Source: GCA-2688105 sp964499445 (GTDB taxonomy: Bacteria > Chloroflexota > Dehalococcoidia > Dehalococcoidales > GCA-2688105). Taken from it: 25,675 bases of DNA. Under the pieces are notes generated by a model. That model ran no database searches. It saw nothing but the letters and a program-made list of their open reading frames with translations, and was not told the DNA's origin. The translations under genes and the position numbers were made by a program. Below are positions 1-7,375 of the stretch, piece after piece. Numbering within the stretch: the first letter of the stretch is position 1; the number at the start of each line of letters is the position of its first letter. The stretch covers positions 1 to 25,675 of the forward strand of contig CAZCLE010000013.1 of NCBI GenBank assembly GCA_964499445.1, read 5' to 3'.

Positions 1-103
1 CTCACCCGTTTGCCACTATCTCGATAAATCGAGACCGTTCGACTTGCATGCATAAAGCACGCCGCTAGCGTTCATCCTGAGCCGGGATCAAACTCTCCAA
101 ACA
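1..103 (-). rRNA. 16S ribosomal RNA, 5' end only (partial)
   Basis: Read on the minus strand, positions 96 down to 77 carry the conserved 16S start (AGAGTTTGATC then GGCTCAG), followed by GATGAACGCTAGCGGCGTGC, ATGCAAGTCGAACGG and GGCAAACGGGTGAG. By alignment to the E. coli numbering, base 1 of the mature RNA lies near position 103. The V1 hairpin (CTCGATTTATCGAG) and the AACGCTAGCGGCGTG block resemble Dehalococcoidia. The gene runs off the left edge of the window, so only about 100 bases are visible. The conserved primer region has CCGGCTCAG where most bacteria have TGGCTCAG. Confidence 0.95.
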
Positions 104-157
104 ATATTTACTTTGCTTTGAACCTTCCTTCCGCTATCCAGTTGTTAAGGTGCTAAA

Positions 158-173
158 TACTCCTAATGGAGTA
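158..173 (-). other. Stem-loop at the predicted 5' end of the 16S precursor
   Basis: On the minus strand TACTCC-ATTA-GGAGTA forms a perfect 6-bp stem with a 4-base loop. It lies at about the +1 position predicted from the promoter at 180-208, so the primary rRNA transcript would begin with a hairpin. This may protect the leader or help processing; that role is inferred. Confidence 0.5.
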
Positions 174-179
174 AACAAA

Positions 180-208
180 ATAATATCACAATCCCCCTGC
201 TTTGTCAA
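180..208 (-). promoter_or_regulatory. 16S rRNA promoter
   Basis: On the minus strand a perfect -35 box TTGACA (208-203) is followed by exactly 17 bases and the -10 box TATTAT (185-180). Predicted transcription start is near 173, giving a leader of about 70 bases before the mature 16S end. This is a strong sigma-70/SigA-type promoter in the expected place for an rRNA gene. Confidence 0.85.
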
Positions 209-219
209 TATTAATGAAA

Positions 220-248
220 TTGACAACTGGTTGCTACCTTTGTAAACT
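220..248 (+). promoter_or_regulatory. Probable tldD-tldE promoter
   Basis: TTGACA (220-225), 17 bases, then TAAACT (243-248; 4 of 6 to consensus). Its -35 box lies only 11 bp from the -35 box of the divergent 16S promoter. The two together form the inverted repeat TGTCAAT / ATTGACA. The predicted start near 255 gives a leader of about 30 bases with an AAGGAG ribosome-binding site. Confidence 0.55.
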
Positions 249-285
249 AGCCTAGCCATTCCCCTTAAAAAGGAGAAAAATATCT

Positions 286-1662
286 ATGACATATCTTGAA
301 GCTACCGGGCACCAGTTAGCTGAGACACTTAAGCGGTATAGTGCCGATTATATTGAGGCTCGCCTTGAGGAAAGCCAGACCAGCCACATTACCTACCGGG
401 GAAGAGAGTTAGAGTCTATTGTCAGGGCAACTACCATCGGGGGAAATGTGCGAGCCCTGGTAAAAGGTGGCTGGGGCTTCGCCAGCTTTAATAACTTAAG
501 TGAAATGCCCAGCCGGGTAGAGCTGGCAGTGAAGCAGGCTAAGTTCGCCGGCAGTGGGAAGAGCCAATTGGCTCCGGTAGAACCGGTGGTTGATATAGTG
601 TCAACCGAGATAGATAGAAACCCGATGACTATGCCCCTCGCCGAGAAGAAGCGGCTACTGGACGAATATAATGATATTATCTGGCGCACCCCGAAGATTC
701 AGACCTCAATGATTGGCTACGGTGATAGCCATAAAAAGGTCATCTTTTTAAGTTCGCTGGGTAGCTACATTGAGCAGGAAAGGGCAGATATTACCCTGCG
801 CCTGGCGGCGGTTGCTACCGAGGGCGACGAGGTGCAACAGGTAGGATTGAGCCTGGGAAGTAAGGGTGATTTTAGCTTGATAGAGGGTCTCCATCAGCAA
901 GTAGAGAGGATGGCAAAGCACGCGGTGGAGCTACTATCAGCCCCAAAGATAAAGGGGGGAGAATATACTGTAGTGCTGGACCCGGTTCTGGCTGGGGTTT
1001 TCGTCCATGAAGCCTTTGGACATCTATCAGAGTCTGACTTTGTTTATGAAAATGAGCGCTTACGCCGGATTATGACCCTGGGGAAAAAATTTGGCAGTAC
1101 CGAGCTCAATATTGTTGATGGTGCGGCTGTACCTGGACTGCGAGGCAGCTATAAGTATGACGATGAAGGAGTGCCAGCCACCAAGACCTATCTTATCAGG
1201 GAGGGTAAATTAGTGGGCAGGCTTCATTCCCGGGAAACTGCGGCTAAGATGAAAGAAAAGCCTACGGGTAACGCCAGAGCTATTAACTATCGCTACCCGC
1301 CTATCGTCCGCATGACCAACACCTATATTGAGCCGGGGTCAGCCTCTTTTGACGACATAATAGGTGACATCAAGGAAGGGGTATACGCCAAAAACTGGTA
1401 TGGTGGCACTACCAGTATGGAGATGTTTACCTTCTCTGCCGGCGAAGCCTATATGATTCGTAATGGCAAGGTCGCCGAGTCGCTACGACCGGTAGTGCTT
1501 ACCGGCAATGTGTTCGTTACTCTTAACAACATAGATGCTATTGGTAATGACCTGGAGATGAACCAGGGTGGTGGCTGTGGTAAGGGGGGACAGGTGCCGC
1601 TGCCGGTTTCTAACGGTAGCCCTCATATCAGGATTCGCCACTGCCTGATTGGAGGTGGGTAA
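286..1662 (+). CDS. tldD: TldD family zinc metallopeptidase
   Basis: 458 residues, close to the usual ~460-480 for TldD. The zinc motif HExxxH is present as HEAFGH at residues 241-246, and the conserved C-terminal GGGCGKGGQ with Cys431 supplies the expected further zinc ligand. In known systems TldD and TldE form a heterodimeric protease that digests unfolded peptides and processes peptide precursors such as microcin B17. The ATG at 286 has AAGGAG about 11 bases upstream. The gene is first in its transcription unit, divergent from 16S rRNA, and directly abuts tldE. No signal peptide is seen, so a cytoplasmic location is expected. The physiological substrate here is unknown. Confidence 0.95.
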   Translation: MTYLEATGHQLAETLKRYSADYIEARLEESQTSHITYRGRELESIVRATTIGGNVRALVKGGWGFASFNNLSEMPSRVELAVKQAKFAGSGKSQLAPVEPVVDIVSTEIDRNPMTMPLAEKKRLLDEYNDIIWRTPKIQTSMIGYGDSHKKVIFLSSLGSYIEQERADITLRLAAVATEGDEVQQVGLSLGSKGDFSLIEGLHQQVERMAKHAVELLSAPKIKGGEYTVVLDPVLAGVFVHEAFGHLSESDFVYENERLRRIMTLGKKFGSTELNIVDGAAVPGLRGSYKYDDEGVPATKTYLIREGKLVGRLHSRETAAKMKEKPTGNARAINYRYPPIVRMTNTYIEPGSASFDDIIGDIKEGVYAKNWYGGTTSMEMFTFSAGEAYMIRNGKVAESLRPVVLTGNVFVTLNNIDAIGNDLEMNQGGGCGKGGQVPLPVSNGSPHIRIRHCLIGGG

Positions 1663-2967
1663 ATGGAAAATATCCTAGCCCAAGCTAAAAGGGTGGCTGA
1701 GGAAGCCGAGGTCTTCATGGTTTCTTTAGAAGAAACGCCGGTCCAATTCGAAGCCAACCGCCTGAAGTACATTCAAAGTAAGCAGAGTAGCAGTGTGGCT
1801 CTGCGCATTGTCAGACAGGGCAAGATTGGCTATGCCACTACTACTGCGGAGCTGGGTGATAGCCATAACCTGGTCAATATGGCAGTGGAAACAGCCGAGT
1901 TCGGCATGCCGGCCAGGTTTGAATTTCCTTCCTCAACCTCCTACCCCGAGGTTGAAGTCTTCGACCCCGATATAGAGACGGTATCTATAGAGAAGATGAT
2001 TGAGCTTGGCGAAGAACTCATAACCACGGTTAGAGGTCATACCCCGGATATTATGTGTGAGGCAGGAGTAACCAAGGCGGTAATCTCAGTCCGTATTATA
2101 AATTCTCGTGGTGGACAGGCAAACTATCGGCTGAGCGTCTTTGGGGTGGGTATTGAGGGTAGCTTGATTCATGACACTGATATGCTCTTTGTTGGTGAAA
2201 GCCAGAGCTCTTGCCATCCCCTGACCGAGACCATGGCGGTAGCTGAGGTAGTGCTCCAGCAGCTTGAGCTAGCCAAAACCCAAGCCTCAGTGTCCAGCCA
2301 GCCCCTGCCTGTAGTCTTTACCCCTAGTGGGGTAGCCAGCGCCTTAATCTCACCATTAATGGCAGCTTTCAATGGTAAGCTGGTTCTAGAGGGGGCTTCA
2401 CCTATAGGCAATAGGCTTGGTCAGCCGGTTTTTGATAAAAAACTGTGGCTGTGGGATGACCCTACCATAGCCTACCGCCCGGAAAGTCGTCCCTGCGACG
2501 ATGAGGGTATACCCAGTCAACGCACCCCCCTCATCACTGAGGGGACAGTAGCTAATTTTCTTTACGACCTGCGAACCGCTACCCTAGCCCATACCCGGAG
2601 CACCGGTAACGGCAGTAGAAATCATGGCGGACTACCTACCCCCTCACCCAGCGCCTTTATAATTGCCCCGGGCAACACTGCCTTTGATGAAATGGTAAAC
2701 GACATGAAGGAAGGGCTGGTTATCGAGCAGCTAATGGGCGCCGAACAGGGTAACATTTTAGGCGGTGATTTCAGCGGGAATGTCCTTTTAGGTTATAAGG
2801 TGGAAAGTGGTAAAATAGTGGGTAGGGTTAAGGATACCATGGTTTCCGGGAATATCTACCAGGTTCTTAAACAGATTACAGCTATTGGCAGTGATGATAA
2901 GTGGGTGGGTAGCTCGATTAAGACCCCCTCCCTGTATTGTCCCAGCCTGTCAGTGTCGAGTAAGTAG
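1663..2967 (+). CDS. tldE: TldE/PmbA family protein, partner of TldD
   Basis: 434 residues and clearly of the PmbA/TldE half of the family. The C-terminal domain has NFLYDLRTA, the TGNGSRN block and GNILGGDFSGNVLLGYKVE, but the HExxxH zinc motif of TldD is absent. This is the normal state of the non-catalytic subunit. Its ATG follows the tldD stop directly (TAA at 1660-1662, ATG at 1663). The ribosome-binding site GGAGGTG lies inside the last codons of tldD, so the two are almost certainly co-transcribed and translationally coupled, which suits a 1:1 heterodimer. The C-terminal tail ends at a TAG just before the first dispersed repeat. Confidence 0.93.
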   Translation: MENILAQAKRVAEEAEVFMVSLEETPVQFEANRLKYIQSKQSSSVALRIVRQGKIGYATTTAELGDSHNLVNMAVETAEFGMPARFEFPSSTSYPEVEVFDPDIETVSIEKMIELGEELITTVRGHTPDIMCEAGVTKAVISVRIINSRGGQANYRLSVFGVGIEGSLIHDTDMLFVGESQSSCHPLTETMAVAEVVLQQLELAKTQASVSSQPLPVVFTPSGVASALISPLMAAFNGKLVLEGASPIGNRLGQPVFDKKLWLWDDPTIAYRPESRPCDDEGIPSQRTPLITEGTVANFLYDLRTATLAHTRSTGNGSRNHGGLPTPSPSAFIIAPGNTAFDEMVNDMKEGLVIEQLMGAEQGNILGGDFSGNVLLGYKVESGKIVGRVKDTMVSGNIYQVLKQITAIGSDDKWVGSSIKTPSLYCPSLSVSSK

Positions 2968-2990
2968 GTCGTTTATTATGGGGAGTTTAA

Positions 2991-3070
2991 GAGGGGCTTC
3001 GCCCCTTCAAAACCTCTGCTTCCCCCTCTCATTTGAAGGAGAGGGGGATTAAGGGGGTGAGGTTGATAAA
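2991..3070 (+). repeat. Double-hairpin dispersed repeat, copy A
   Basis: Hairpin 1 is AGGGGCTTCGCCCCT (2992-3006). Hairpin 2 runs 3022-3047, from CCCCCTCTC to GAGAGGGGG, with one mismatch in the stem. A tail ATTAAGGGGGTGAGG then TTGATAAA runs directly into the ATG of the PAC2 gene at 3071. AAGGGGGTGA differs by one base from the SD sequence AAGGAGGTGA. The copy therefore seems to supply the ribosome-binding site of the next gene. Related copies lie near 5350, 8388, 17475, 19018 and (inverted) 21603. Confidence 0.85.
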
Positions 3071-3859
3071 ATGAAAGATTTGGTCAAGCTTTATGCCCGT
3101 CCCAAACTTAATTCGCCGAATATGCTGGCTGCCTGGCCCGGCATCGGCAATGTAGCCATTATAGTGGCTACATACCTAGAAAGAAAGCTAGACTTTAAGG
3201 AACTAGGCGAGGTGGTGGCTTCCCACTTTTTTGACCCCATCGGGGTAGTGGTTAGGGACAATGTAGTCGAGGCACCGCAGTTCCCGCAGAGCAAGTTCTA
3301 CTACTGGAAGAATAAGGGCGGGGGGAGTGATGTCATATTATTCATCGGCGACGACCAACCAGCCGCCAAGGGATATGAGCTGGCTAATTGTGTTCTTGAT
3401 ATGGGACTGCGTTTTCAGGTTAAGAGAGTATATACCTGTGCCGCTGCCCTGACCCGCATCCATCACACCGAGCAGCCCGGGGCCTGGGGAGTAGCCACCA
3501 GCCAGCAGGTGGCTGAGGATTTGAAAGGGTATGATTTGGTGCAAAGGGGTAACCTTCAAATCGCCGGGTTGAATGGATTACTGCTGGGCGTAGCCAAAGA
3601 GAGGGGTATTGAGGGCGTCTGCCTATTGGGTGAGGTACCTATGTATGCCACCAGGATACAGAACCCGATGGCTGCTCTGGCTATAGTTAACGTTCTGACC
3701 AAAATGCTGGGTATTGAAATTGATATGGCTGAGCTGACACAGTTAGCTCAGGAAACCAAAGAGAGATTGAAGCAGGTAGCTGCTGAAGCTATAGGAGAGT
3801 ATATAGACTACTTTACCGAGCCTATCTGGGAACAGGGCGAAGAGGAGGAAGAGGAATAG
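3071..3859 (+). CDS. PAC2 family protein (proteasome assembly chaperone-like)
   Basis: 262 residues. The N-terminal NMLAAWPGIGNVA and the later DDQP, CAAALTRIHH, GLNGLLLG and GEVPMYATRIQNP blocks match the PAC2 fold family (COG1938/COG2047), named for eukaryotic and archaeal proteasome assembly chaperones. In bacteria its role is mostly unknown. The C-terminus is strongly acidic (a run of seven Glu at the end). The purine-rich codons for this tail, GAGGAGGAAGAGG, also form the ribosome-binding site for the HEAT-repeat gene four bases downstream, so the two genes are coupled. It follows tldD-tldE by ~100 bases that contain a repeat. A link with peptide turnover is suggested by position only. 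Confidence 0.85.
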   Translation: MKDLVKLYARPKLNSPNMLAAWPGIGNVAIIVATYLERKLDFKELGEVVASHFFDPIGVVVRDNVVEAPQFPQSKFYYWKNKGGGSDVILFIGDDQPAAKGYELANCVLDMGLRFQVKRVYTCAAALTRIHHTEQPGAWGVATSQQVAEDLKGYDLVQRGNLQIAGLNGLLLGVAKERGIEGVCLLGEVPMYATRIQNPMAALAIVNVLTKMLGIEIDMAELTQLAQETKERLKQVAAEAIGEYIDYFTEPIWEQGEEEEEE

Positions 3860-3863
3860 AACC

Positions 3864-4838
3864 ATGGAACTCCCTGCGCCCTTGTCCATCAAAGAGACAA
3901 TTGCTGATCTGGGTAACAGTAACCAGCCGTTACTTAGTTCCAGGCTGGTTGACCTATCAAACCTGAACTCAGAGGAGCTGAGGTTTTTTGAACAGGTATG
4001 GGTAGAAATTGAGCCGGAGCGGCGGCGGCAGATTGTATACCGGCTGGTTGAGCTGGCCGAGGACAACTTTGAGCTTAACTTCGACAGCATATTCTGGAAT
4101 TGCCTGAAAGACCGGGATGCTGAGGTGAGGTGCAAGGCTATTGAGGGTCTATGGGAAGATGAGGAAACATCTCTGATTAACCCCCTGATTAATCTACTGG
4201 AGCAGGATAGCTCAGAGAAAGTCCAGACTGCAGCCGCTACTGCACTGGGCAGGTTTGCTATGTTAGCCGAGCATAAAAAGCTACGCTCCAGCTACGCATC
4301 TAAGGTATCCCAGGCTCTACTGGCTGCGCTCGGTGATGATAGCAAGCCTATTGAGGTCAAATGCCGTGTCCTGGAGGCGGCGGCCCCATTAAGCCTCCCC
4401 CGGGTAAAGGAAGCCATCAGGGAAGCCTATCAAAGTCATAATGCCAAACTTAGAATCAGCGCTATTTATGCTATGGGCAAGAACTGTGATTGCTCCTGGC
4501 TATCTGTATTGCTAAAGGAGCTAGCTAGCACTGATGCCGAGATACGCTACGAAGCCGCCGGGGTATGCGGTGAGTTGGGGGAGGAAGAAGCTGTCCCCCA
4601 TCTTATAACGCTTATTGATGACCCTGATACTGATGTTCAACTGGCGGCGATTCAGGCACTGGGTAAGATAGGCGGCACCGGGGCTAAAGAGTGCTTAGAA
4701 CAGTGCCTGAGTAATCCCAGCGAGGCAATTTCTCAGATGGCGGAGCAAGCTCTACAAGAGCTAAAGGCGGGTGAAGACTCATTCCCATCCCCCTTTGAAA
4801 TCATTGAGGGTATTGATGATTTTGGGCAGCAAGATTAG
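3864..4838 (+). CDS. HEAT-repeat protein
   Basis: 324 residues, nearly all alpha-helical repeats. Clear HEAT/PBS-lyase-type units are visible at about residues 80-130 (DRDAEVRCKAIEGL; SSEKVQTAAATALGRF), 150-210 (KLRISAIYAMGK) and 215-290 (DAEIRYEAAGVCGELG; DTDVQLAAIQALGKIG). Such scaffolds bind proteins or, in the phycobilin-lyase branch, chromophores. No catalytic residues are evident, so a protein-binding role is the safest reading. ATG at 3864 is chosen because GAGGAGG lies just upstream. The C-terminus overlaps the start of the acetyltransferase gene by about 23 bases in another frame. The adjacent PAC2 gene suggests a shared complex, which is unproven. Confidence 0.8.
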   Translation: MELPAPLSIKETIADLGNSNQPLLSSRLVDLSNLNSEELRFFEQVWVEIEPERRRQIVYRLVELAEDNFELNFDSIFWNCLKDRDAEVRCKAIEGLWEDEETSLINPLINLLEQDSSEKVQTAAATALGRFAMLAEHKKLRSSYASKVSQALLAALGDDSKPIEVKCRVLEAAAPLSLPRVKEAIREAYQSHNAKLRISAIYAMGKNCDCSWLSVLLKELASTDAEIRYEAAGVCGELGEEEAVPHLITLIDDPDTDVQLAAIQALGKIGGTGAKECLEQCLSNPSEAISQMAEQALQELKAGEDSFPSPFEIIEGIDDFGQQD

Positions 4839-5364
4839 GCTTCGTGACAAAAAATTAGCCGATGCCCCAAGTGATTACGCTTGGCAAACCGACCCTGAAC
4901 TGGCTCGGATTGATGCTGTCCCACGGCTAACGACCACTTTCTCTCAGTATCTATCAGACTATGCTTATGGTCTGCGTTACTCCTCCCCAACCAGATACCC
5001 CCTGGCTATAGAAACCTCGGATGGCAAGCACATTGGTAACTGCGTATATTATGACGTTAATGAGCCTACAGGCGAAGCCGAACTGGGTATTATGATTGGC
5101 AACCGTGACTATTGGGATAAGGGCTATGGTACCGATGCCGTAACCGCCCTGGTCAGTTATATTTTCCGCCAGACAAACCTCAACCGAATCTACCTGAAGA
5201 CACTGGATGACAACTATAGGGCGCAGAAGTGCTTTAAGAAATGCGGCTTCACCCCATATGAGCACATGGTCAGGGATGGATTCCGTTTCGTGCTTATGGA
5301 GATGCACCGTAACCAGTGGCCAGAAAAGCAAGCAGAAACAGAGGTAGCTTCCCCCTCTCCTTAA
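4816..5364 (+). CDS. GNAT family N-acetyltransferase
   Basis: About 182 residues from ATG 4816. The segment KIRLRDKKLADAPSDYAW at the N-terminus, GEAELGIMIGNRDYWDKGYG (acetyl-CoA loop region) and NLNRIYLKTLDDNYRAQKCFKKCGF are typical of the RimJ/RimL-like branch of GNAT enzymes, which acetylate amino groups of proteins or small molecules. The frame is open further upstream to an ATG at 4771. ATG 4816 is preferred because GAGGG lies five bases before it and because family homology begins there. It overlaps the HEAT gene by 23 bases, so translation is probably coupled. The last residues (SPSP) and the stop codon are written by the first bases of a dispersed repeat. Substrate unknown. Confidence 0.82.
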   Translation: MILGSKIRLRDKKLADAPSDYAWQTDPELARIDAVPRLTTTFSQYLSDYAYGLRYSSPTRYPLAIETSDGKHIGNCVYYDVNEPTGEAELGIMIGNRDYWDKGYGTDAVTALVSYIFRQTNLNRIYLKTLDDNYRAQKCFKKCGFTPYEHMVRDGFRFVLMEMHRNQWPEKQAETEVASPSP

Positions 5365-5455
5365 CAAAGGGAGTTATAGAGGGGCTACGCCCCGCTAACG
5401 AAAATATTTCCCCTTCCCCTTCACAAGGGGGATAAAGGGGATAGGGTTGATAAAG
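5350..5455 (+). repeat. Double-hairpin dispersed repeat, copy B (degenerate)
   Basis: CCCCCTCTCC at 5351 opens the copy inside the end of the acetyltransferase gene and pairs poorly with AAGGGAG. The central hairpin is GGGGCTACGCCCC (5381-5393), and a second, CCCCTTCACAAGGGG, lies near 5416-5431. The tail GATAAAGGGGATAGGG then TTGATAAAG leads into the ATG of mtnA at 5456. The layout matches copy A but with more changes. Confidence 0.75.
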
Positions 5456-6481
5456 ATGAATAATCCATCAATAGAATGGCTGGGGGATAGGGTCAGAATC
5501 CTCGACCAGACCAGACTTCCCCAAGAAGAGGTATATCTGGAGCTGGGGAGCTATCAGGATATAGCCTCAGCCATCGCAGAATTGAAAATTAGGGGGGCTC
5601 CGGCTATTGGGGTGGTTAGTGCTTATGCCGTGGCTTTAGGTGCCCTGAAAATTGAATCTAAGTCCAGAGCCGAGTTCCTTGAGAGGCTCAGGGACATTAG
5701 CCAGACCCTTGCCGCCACCAGACCTACCGCCAAAAACCTGTTCCTGGCTCTTGAGCGGATGGAGCAGGTAGCCGCTGCCGGTGAAGATATAGAACAGACG
5801 AAAAAGGCATTGGTTGATGAGGCGGTTAAAATACACGCTGAGGAGGTTGAGGCAACCAGAAAGCTGTCTCAGCTTGGTGCCGAGCTGATTGAGAATGGTT
5901 TTACCATCCTGACCCATTGTAATACCGGGGCGTTAGCCACTGCCGGTTACGGCACCGCTCTGGGCGTAATCAAGCAGGCTAAAGAGCAGGGTAAAAAGAT
6001 AAAGGTGCTGGCTACGGAGACCCGCCCTTTGTTGCAGGGGGCGCGCCTTACCACCTGGGAGCTGAAAAAGGCTGGTATCCCGTTTAATCTGATTACCGAC
6101 TCCATGGCGGGCTACTTTATGGGGCGGGGGGAGGTTGACTGTGTTATCGTTGGTGCCGATAGGATTACCGCCAACGGTGATACCGCCAACAAGATTGGCA
6201 CCTATACCCTGGCGGTGCTGGCTATGGAGCATGGCATCCCCTTCTATGTGGCGGCTCCTACTACTACCATTGACCTCTCACTGGCTACCGGTGATGAAAT
6301 CCCGATTGAGCAGCGAAGCCCGGAGGAGGTAACCCATATCCAGGGGGTAAGCATCGCCCCTGAGGGCACCCAAGCCCAAAATCCCGCCTTTGATGTCACC
6401 CCCCATTATTATATAACCGCCATCATCACCGAAAAGGGTATAATAAAAGAGCCGTATGTGGAGAGGATAACATTACTATAA
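5456..6481 (+). CDS. mtnA: S-methyl-5-thioribose-1-phosphate isomerase
   Basis: 341 residues from ATG 5456, typical for MtnA. It isomerises 5-methylthioribose-1-phosphate to 5-methylthioribulose-1-phosphate in MTA salvage. Family signatures are LKIRGAPAIG near the N-terminus, THCNTGALATAGYGTALG with the catalytic Cys155, TRPLLQGARLTTWEL, VGADRITANGDTANKIGT with the catalytic Asp235, and APTTTIDL. These separate it from the related eIF2B-like subunits and ribose-1,5-bisphosphate isomerase. A TTG nine bases upstream (5447) is in frame, but ATG 5456 is likelier. The gene is followed, after DUF3800, by mtnP, which makes its substrate. No mtnB, mtnC or mtnD is in the window. Confidence 0.93.
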   Translation: MNNPSIEWLGDRVRILDQTRLPQEEVYLELGSYQDIASAIAELKIRGAPAIGVVSAYAVALGALKIESKSRAEFLERLRDISQTLAATRPTAKNLFLALERMEQVAAAGEDIEQTKKALVDEAVKIHAEEVEATRKLSQLGAELIENGFTILTHCNTGALATAGYGTALGVIKQAKEQGKKIKVLATETRPLLQGARLTTWELKKAGIPFNLITDSMAGYFMGRGEVDCVIVGADRITANGDTANKIGTYTLAVLAMEHGIPFYVAAPTTTIDLSLATGDEIPIEQRSPEEVTHIQGVSIAPEGTQAQNPAFDVTPHYYITAIITEKGIIKEPYVERITLL

Positions 6482-6522
6482 AAGACGGAAAGAGGCGGGA
6501 AAACTCTATCGAACTGGGAGTA

Positions 6523-6531
6523 TGATATAAT
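6523..6531 (+). promoter_or_regulatory. Extended -10 promoter of the DUF3800 gene
   Basis: TGA-TATAAT is a perfect -10 hexamer (6526-6531) with an extended-10 TG. Only six bases (TATTCC) separate it from the ATG at 6538, so transcription is expected to start at or within a base or so of the start codon. No good -35 box is seen at the proper distance. Confidence 0.6.
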
Positions 6532-6537
6532 TATTCC

Positions 6538-7296
6538 ATGAGGTTTCGTCTGTATATTGATGAATCTGGTGATCACACTTATAGGAGTTTAGACGATATT
6601 AATCGTCGCTATCTTGGGTTAACTGGTATAGCTATTGAGTCAGATTACTATCGCCTCGAATTCCAGCCAAAACTTGAGGCCTTAAAACAACAACATTTCC
6701 CTCATAATCCCGATGAACCTGTTATCCTACACAGGACTGAACTCTGTAACCACCGTGATGCTTTCGGTGTATTAGAAGACTCTGAACGTAATGCTGCTTG
6801 GGAAAAAGGTTTTACTGACTTCGTAAGAACTACTCAATTTGAATTGTTCACTGTAATAATAGACAAAAAGATACATAGAGAAAGATATAAAGACTCAGCA
6901 TTTCACCCTTATCACTATTGCTTAACCTGCCTGTTGGAGCGATACAGAGGCTATCTAATAAGTGAACGTGCAAAGGGAGACGTACTAGCGGAGGGTAGAG
7001 GTGGAAGGGAAGATTTAGAATTAAAAGAAGAGTACCGATATAGATGGTTACACGGGACTTATTTTATCTCAGCCCAAGAATTTCAAAAAGTGCTAATTAG
7101 CAAGGAACTCAAGGTTAAACGTAAGGAATATAACATCGCTGGACTTCAATTAGCCGATTTACTTGCTCACCCTTCTAAATTATATATTCTTAGATCTAGA
7201 GGCAAAATACCACAATCGCCAACATCATTTGGAACACGTTTAGCACAGTCTTTTCGAGGTAAGTATAACTCTTATGGCGAAGTGCTTCTTGACTAA
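6538..7296 (+). CDS. DUF3800 domain-containing protein
   Basis: 252 residues. The N-terminal RLYIDESGDHTY with paired acidic residues Asp8-Glu9, the mid-region YHYCLTCLLERY and the C-terminal GLQLADLLAHPSKLYILR match DUF3800. That family is often found with mobile elements and defence genes and is thought to have an RNase H-like fold with acidic active-site residues; its function is not established. Base composition is visibly more A+T-rich than the flanking mtnA and mtnP, which suggests acquisition between two salvage-pathway genes. There is no convincing ribosome-binding site, and a TATAAT lies six bases before the ATG, so the mRNA is probably leaderless. Its 3' end meets the terminator of a minus-strand small RNA. 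Confidence 0.82.
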   Translation: MRFRLYIDESGDHTYRSLDDINRRYLGLTGIAIESDYYRLEFQPKLEALKQQHFPHNPDEPVILHRTELCNHRDAFGVLEDSERNAAWEKGFTDFVRTTQFELFTVIIDKKIHRERYKDSAFHPYHYCLTCLLERYRGYLISERAKGDVLAEGRGGREDLELKEEYRYRWLHGTYFISAQEFQKVLISKELKVKRKEYNIAGLQLADLLAHPSKLYILRSRGKIPQSPTSFGTRLAQSFRGKYNSYGEVLLD

Positions 7297-7322
7297 ACAA
7301 AAAGGTCGGGAAATACCCGACC
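7295..7322 (-). terminator. Intrinsic terminator of the minus-strand small RNA
   Basis: On the minus strand GGTCGGG-TATTT-CCCGACC (7322-7304) is a perfect 7-bp stem, followed at once by TTTTTGTTT (7303-7295). The plus-strand reading lacks a T-run after the stem, so the direction is minus. Confidence 0.85.
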
Positions 7323-7369
7323 CTCCTGCGCTAACCCTTACGGGCTATCCACCTTCGGTAACCCGAATT
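7297..7369 (-). ncRNA. Candidate small RNA (~70 nt) of unknown family
   Basis: A complete transcription unit is visible on the minus strand: promoter at 7404-7376, predicted start near 7369, and intrinsic terminator ending near 7297. The transcript would fold into three hairpins. H1 is TTCGG-GTTA-CCGAA (7367-7354). H2 is TAGCCC-GTAA-GGGTTA (7347-7332), closed by a GNRA tetraloop with one G-U pair. H3 is the terminator stem (7322-7304). The linker between H2 and H3 contains AGGAGG, an SD-like single-stranded tract. No open reading frame of useful size lies within it, and the gene beyond the terminator is convergent, so it is not an evident riboswitch. I do not recognise the family. Confidence 0.7.
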
Positions 7370-7375
7370 ATCTTT

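Noticed and set aside
4771..4815. Acetyltransferase start at ATG 4771
   Set aside because: It would overlap the HEAT gene by 68 bases with residues unlike the family. ATG 4816 has a ribosome-binding site and fits homology.
7304..7322. Terminator for the DUF3800 gene on the plus strand
   Set aside because: The stem is followed by CTCCTGCGC on the plus strand. The T-run occurs only when read on the minus strand.
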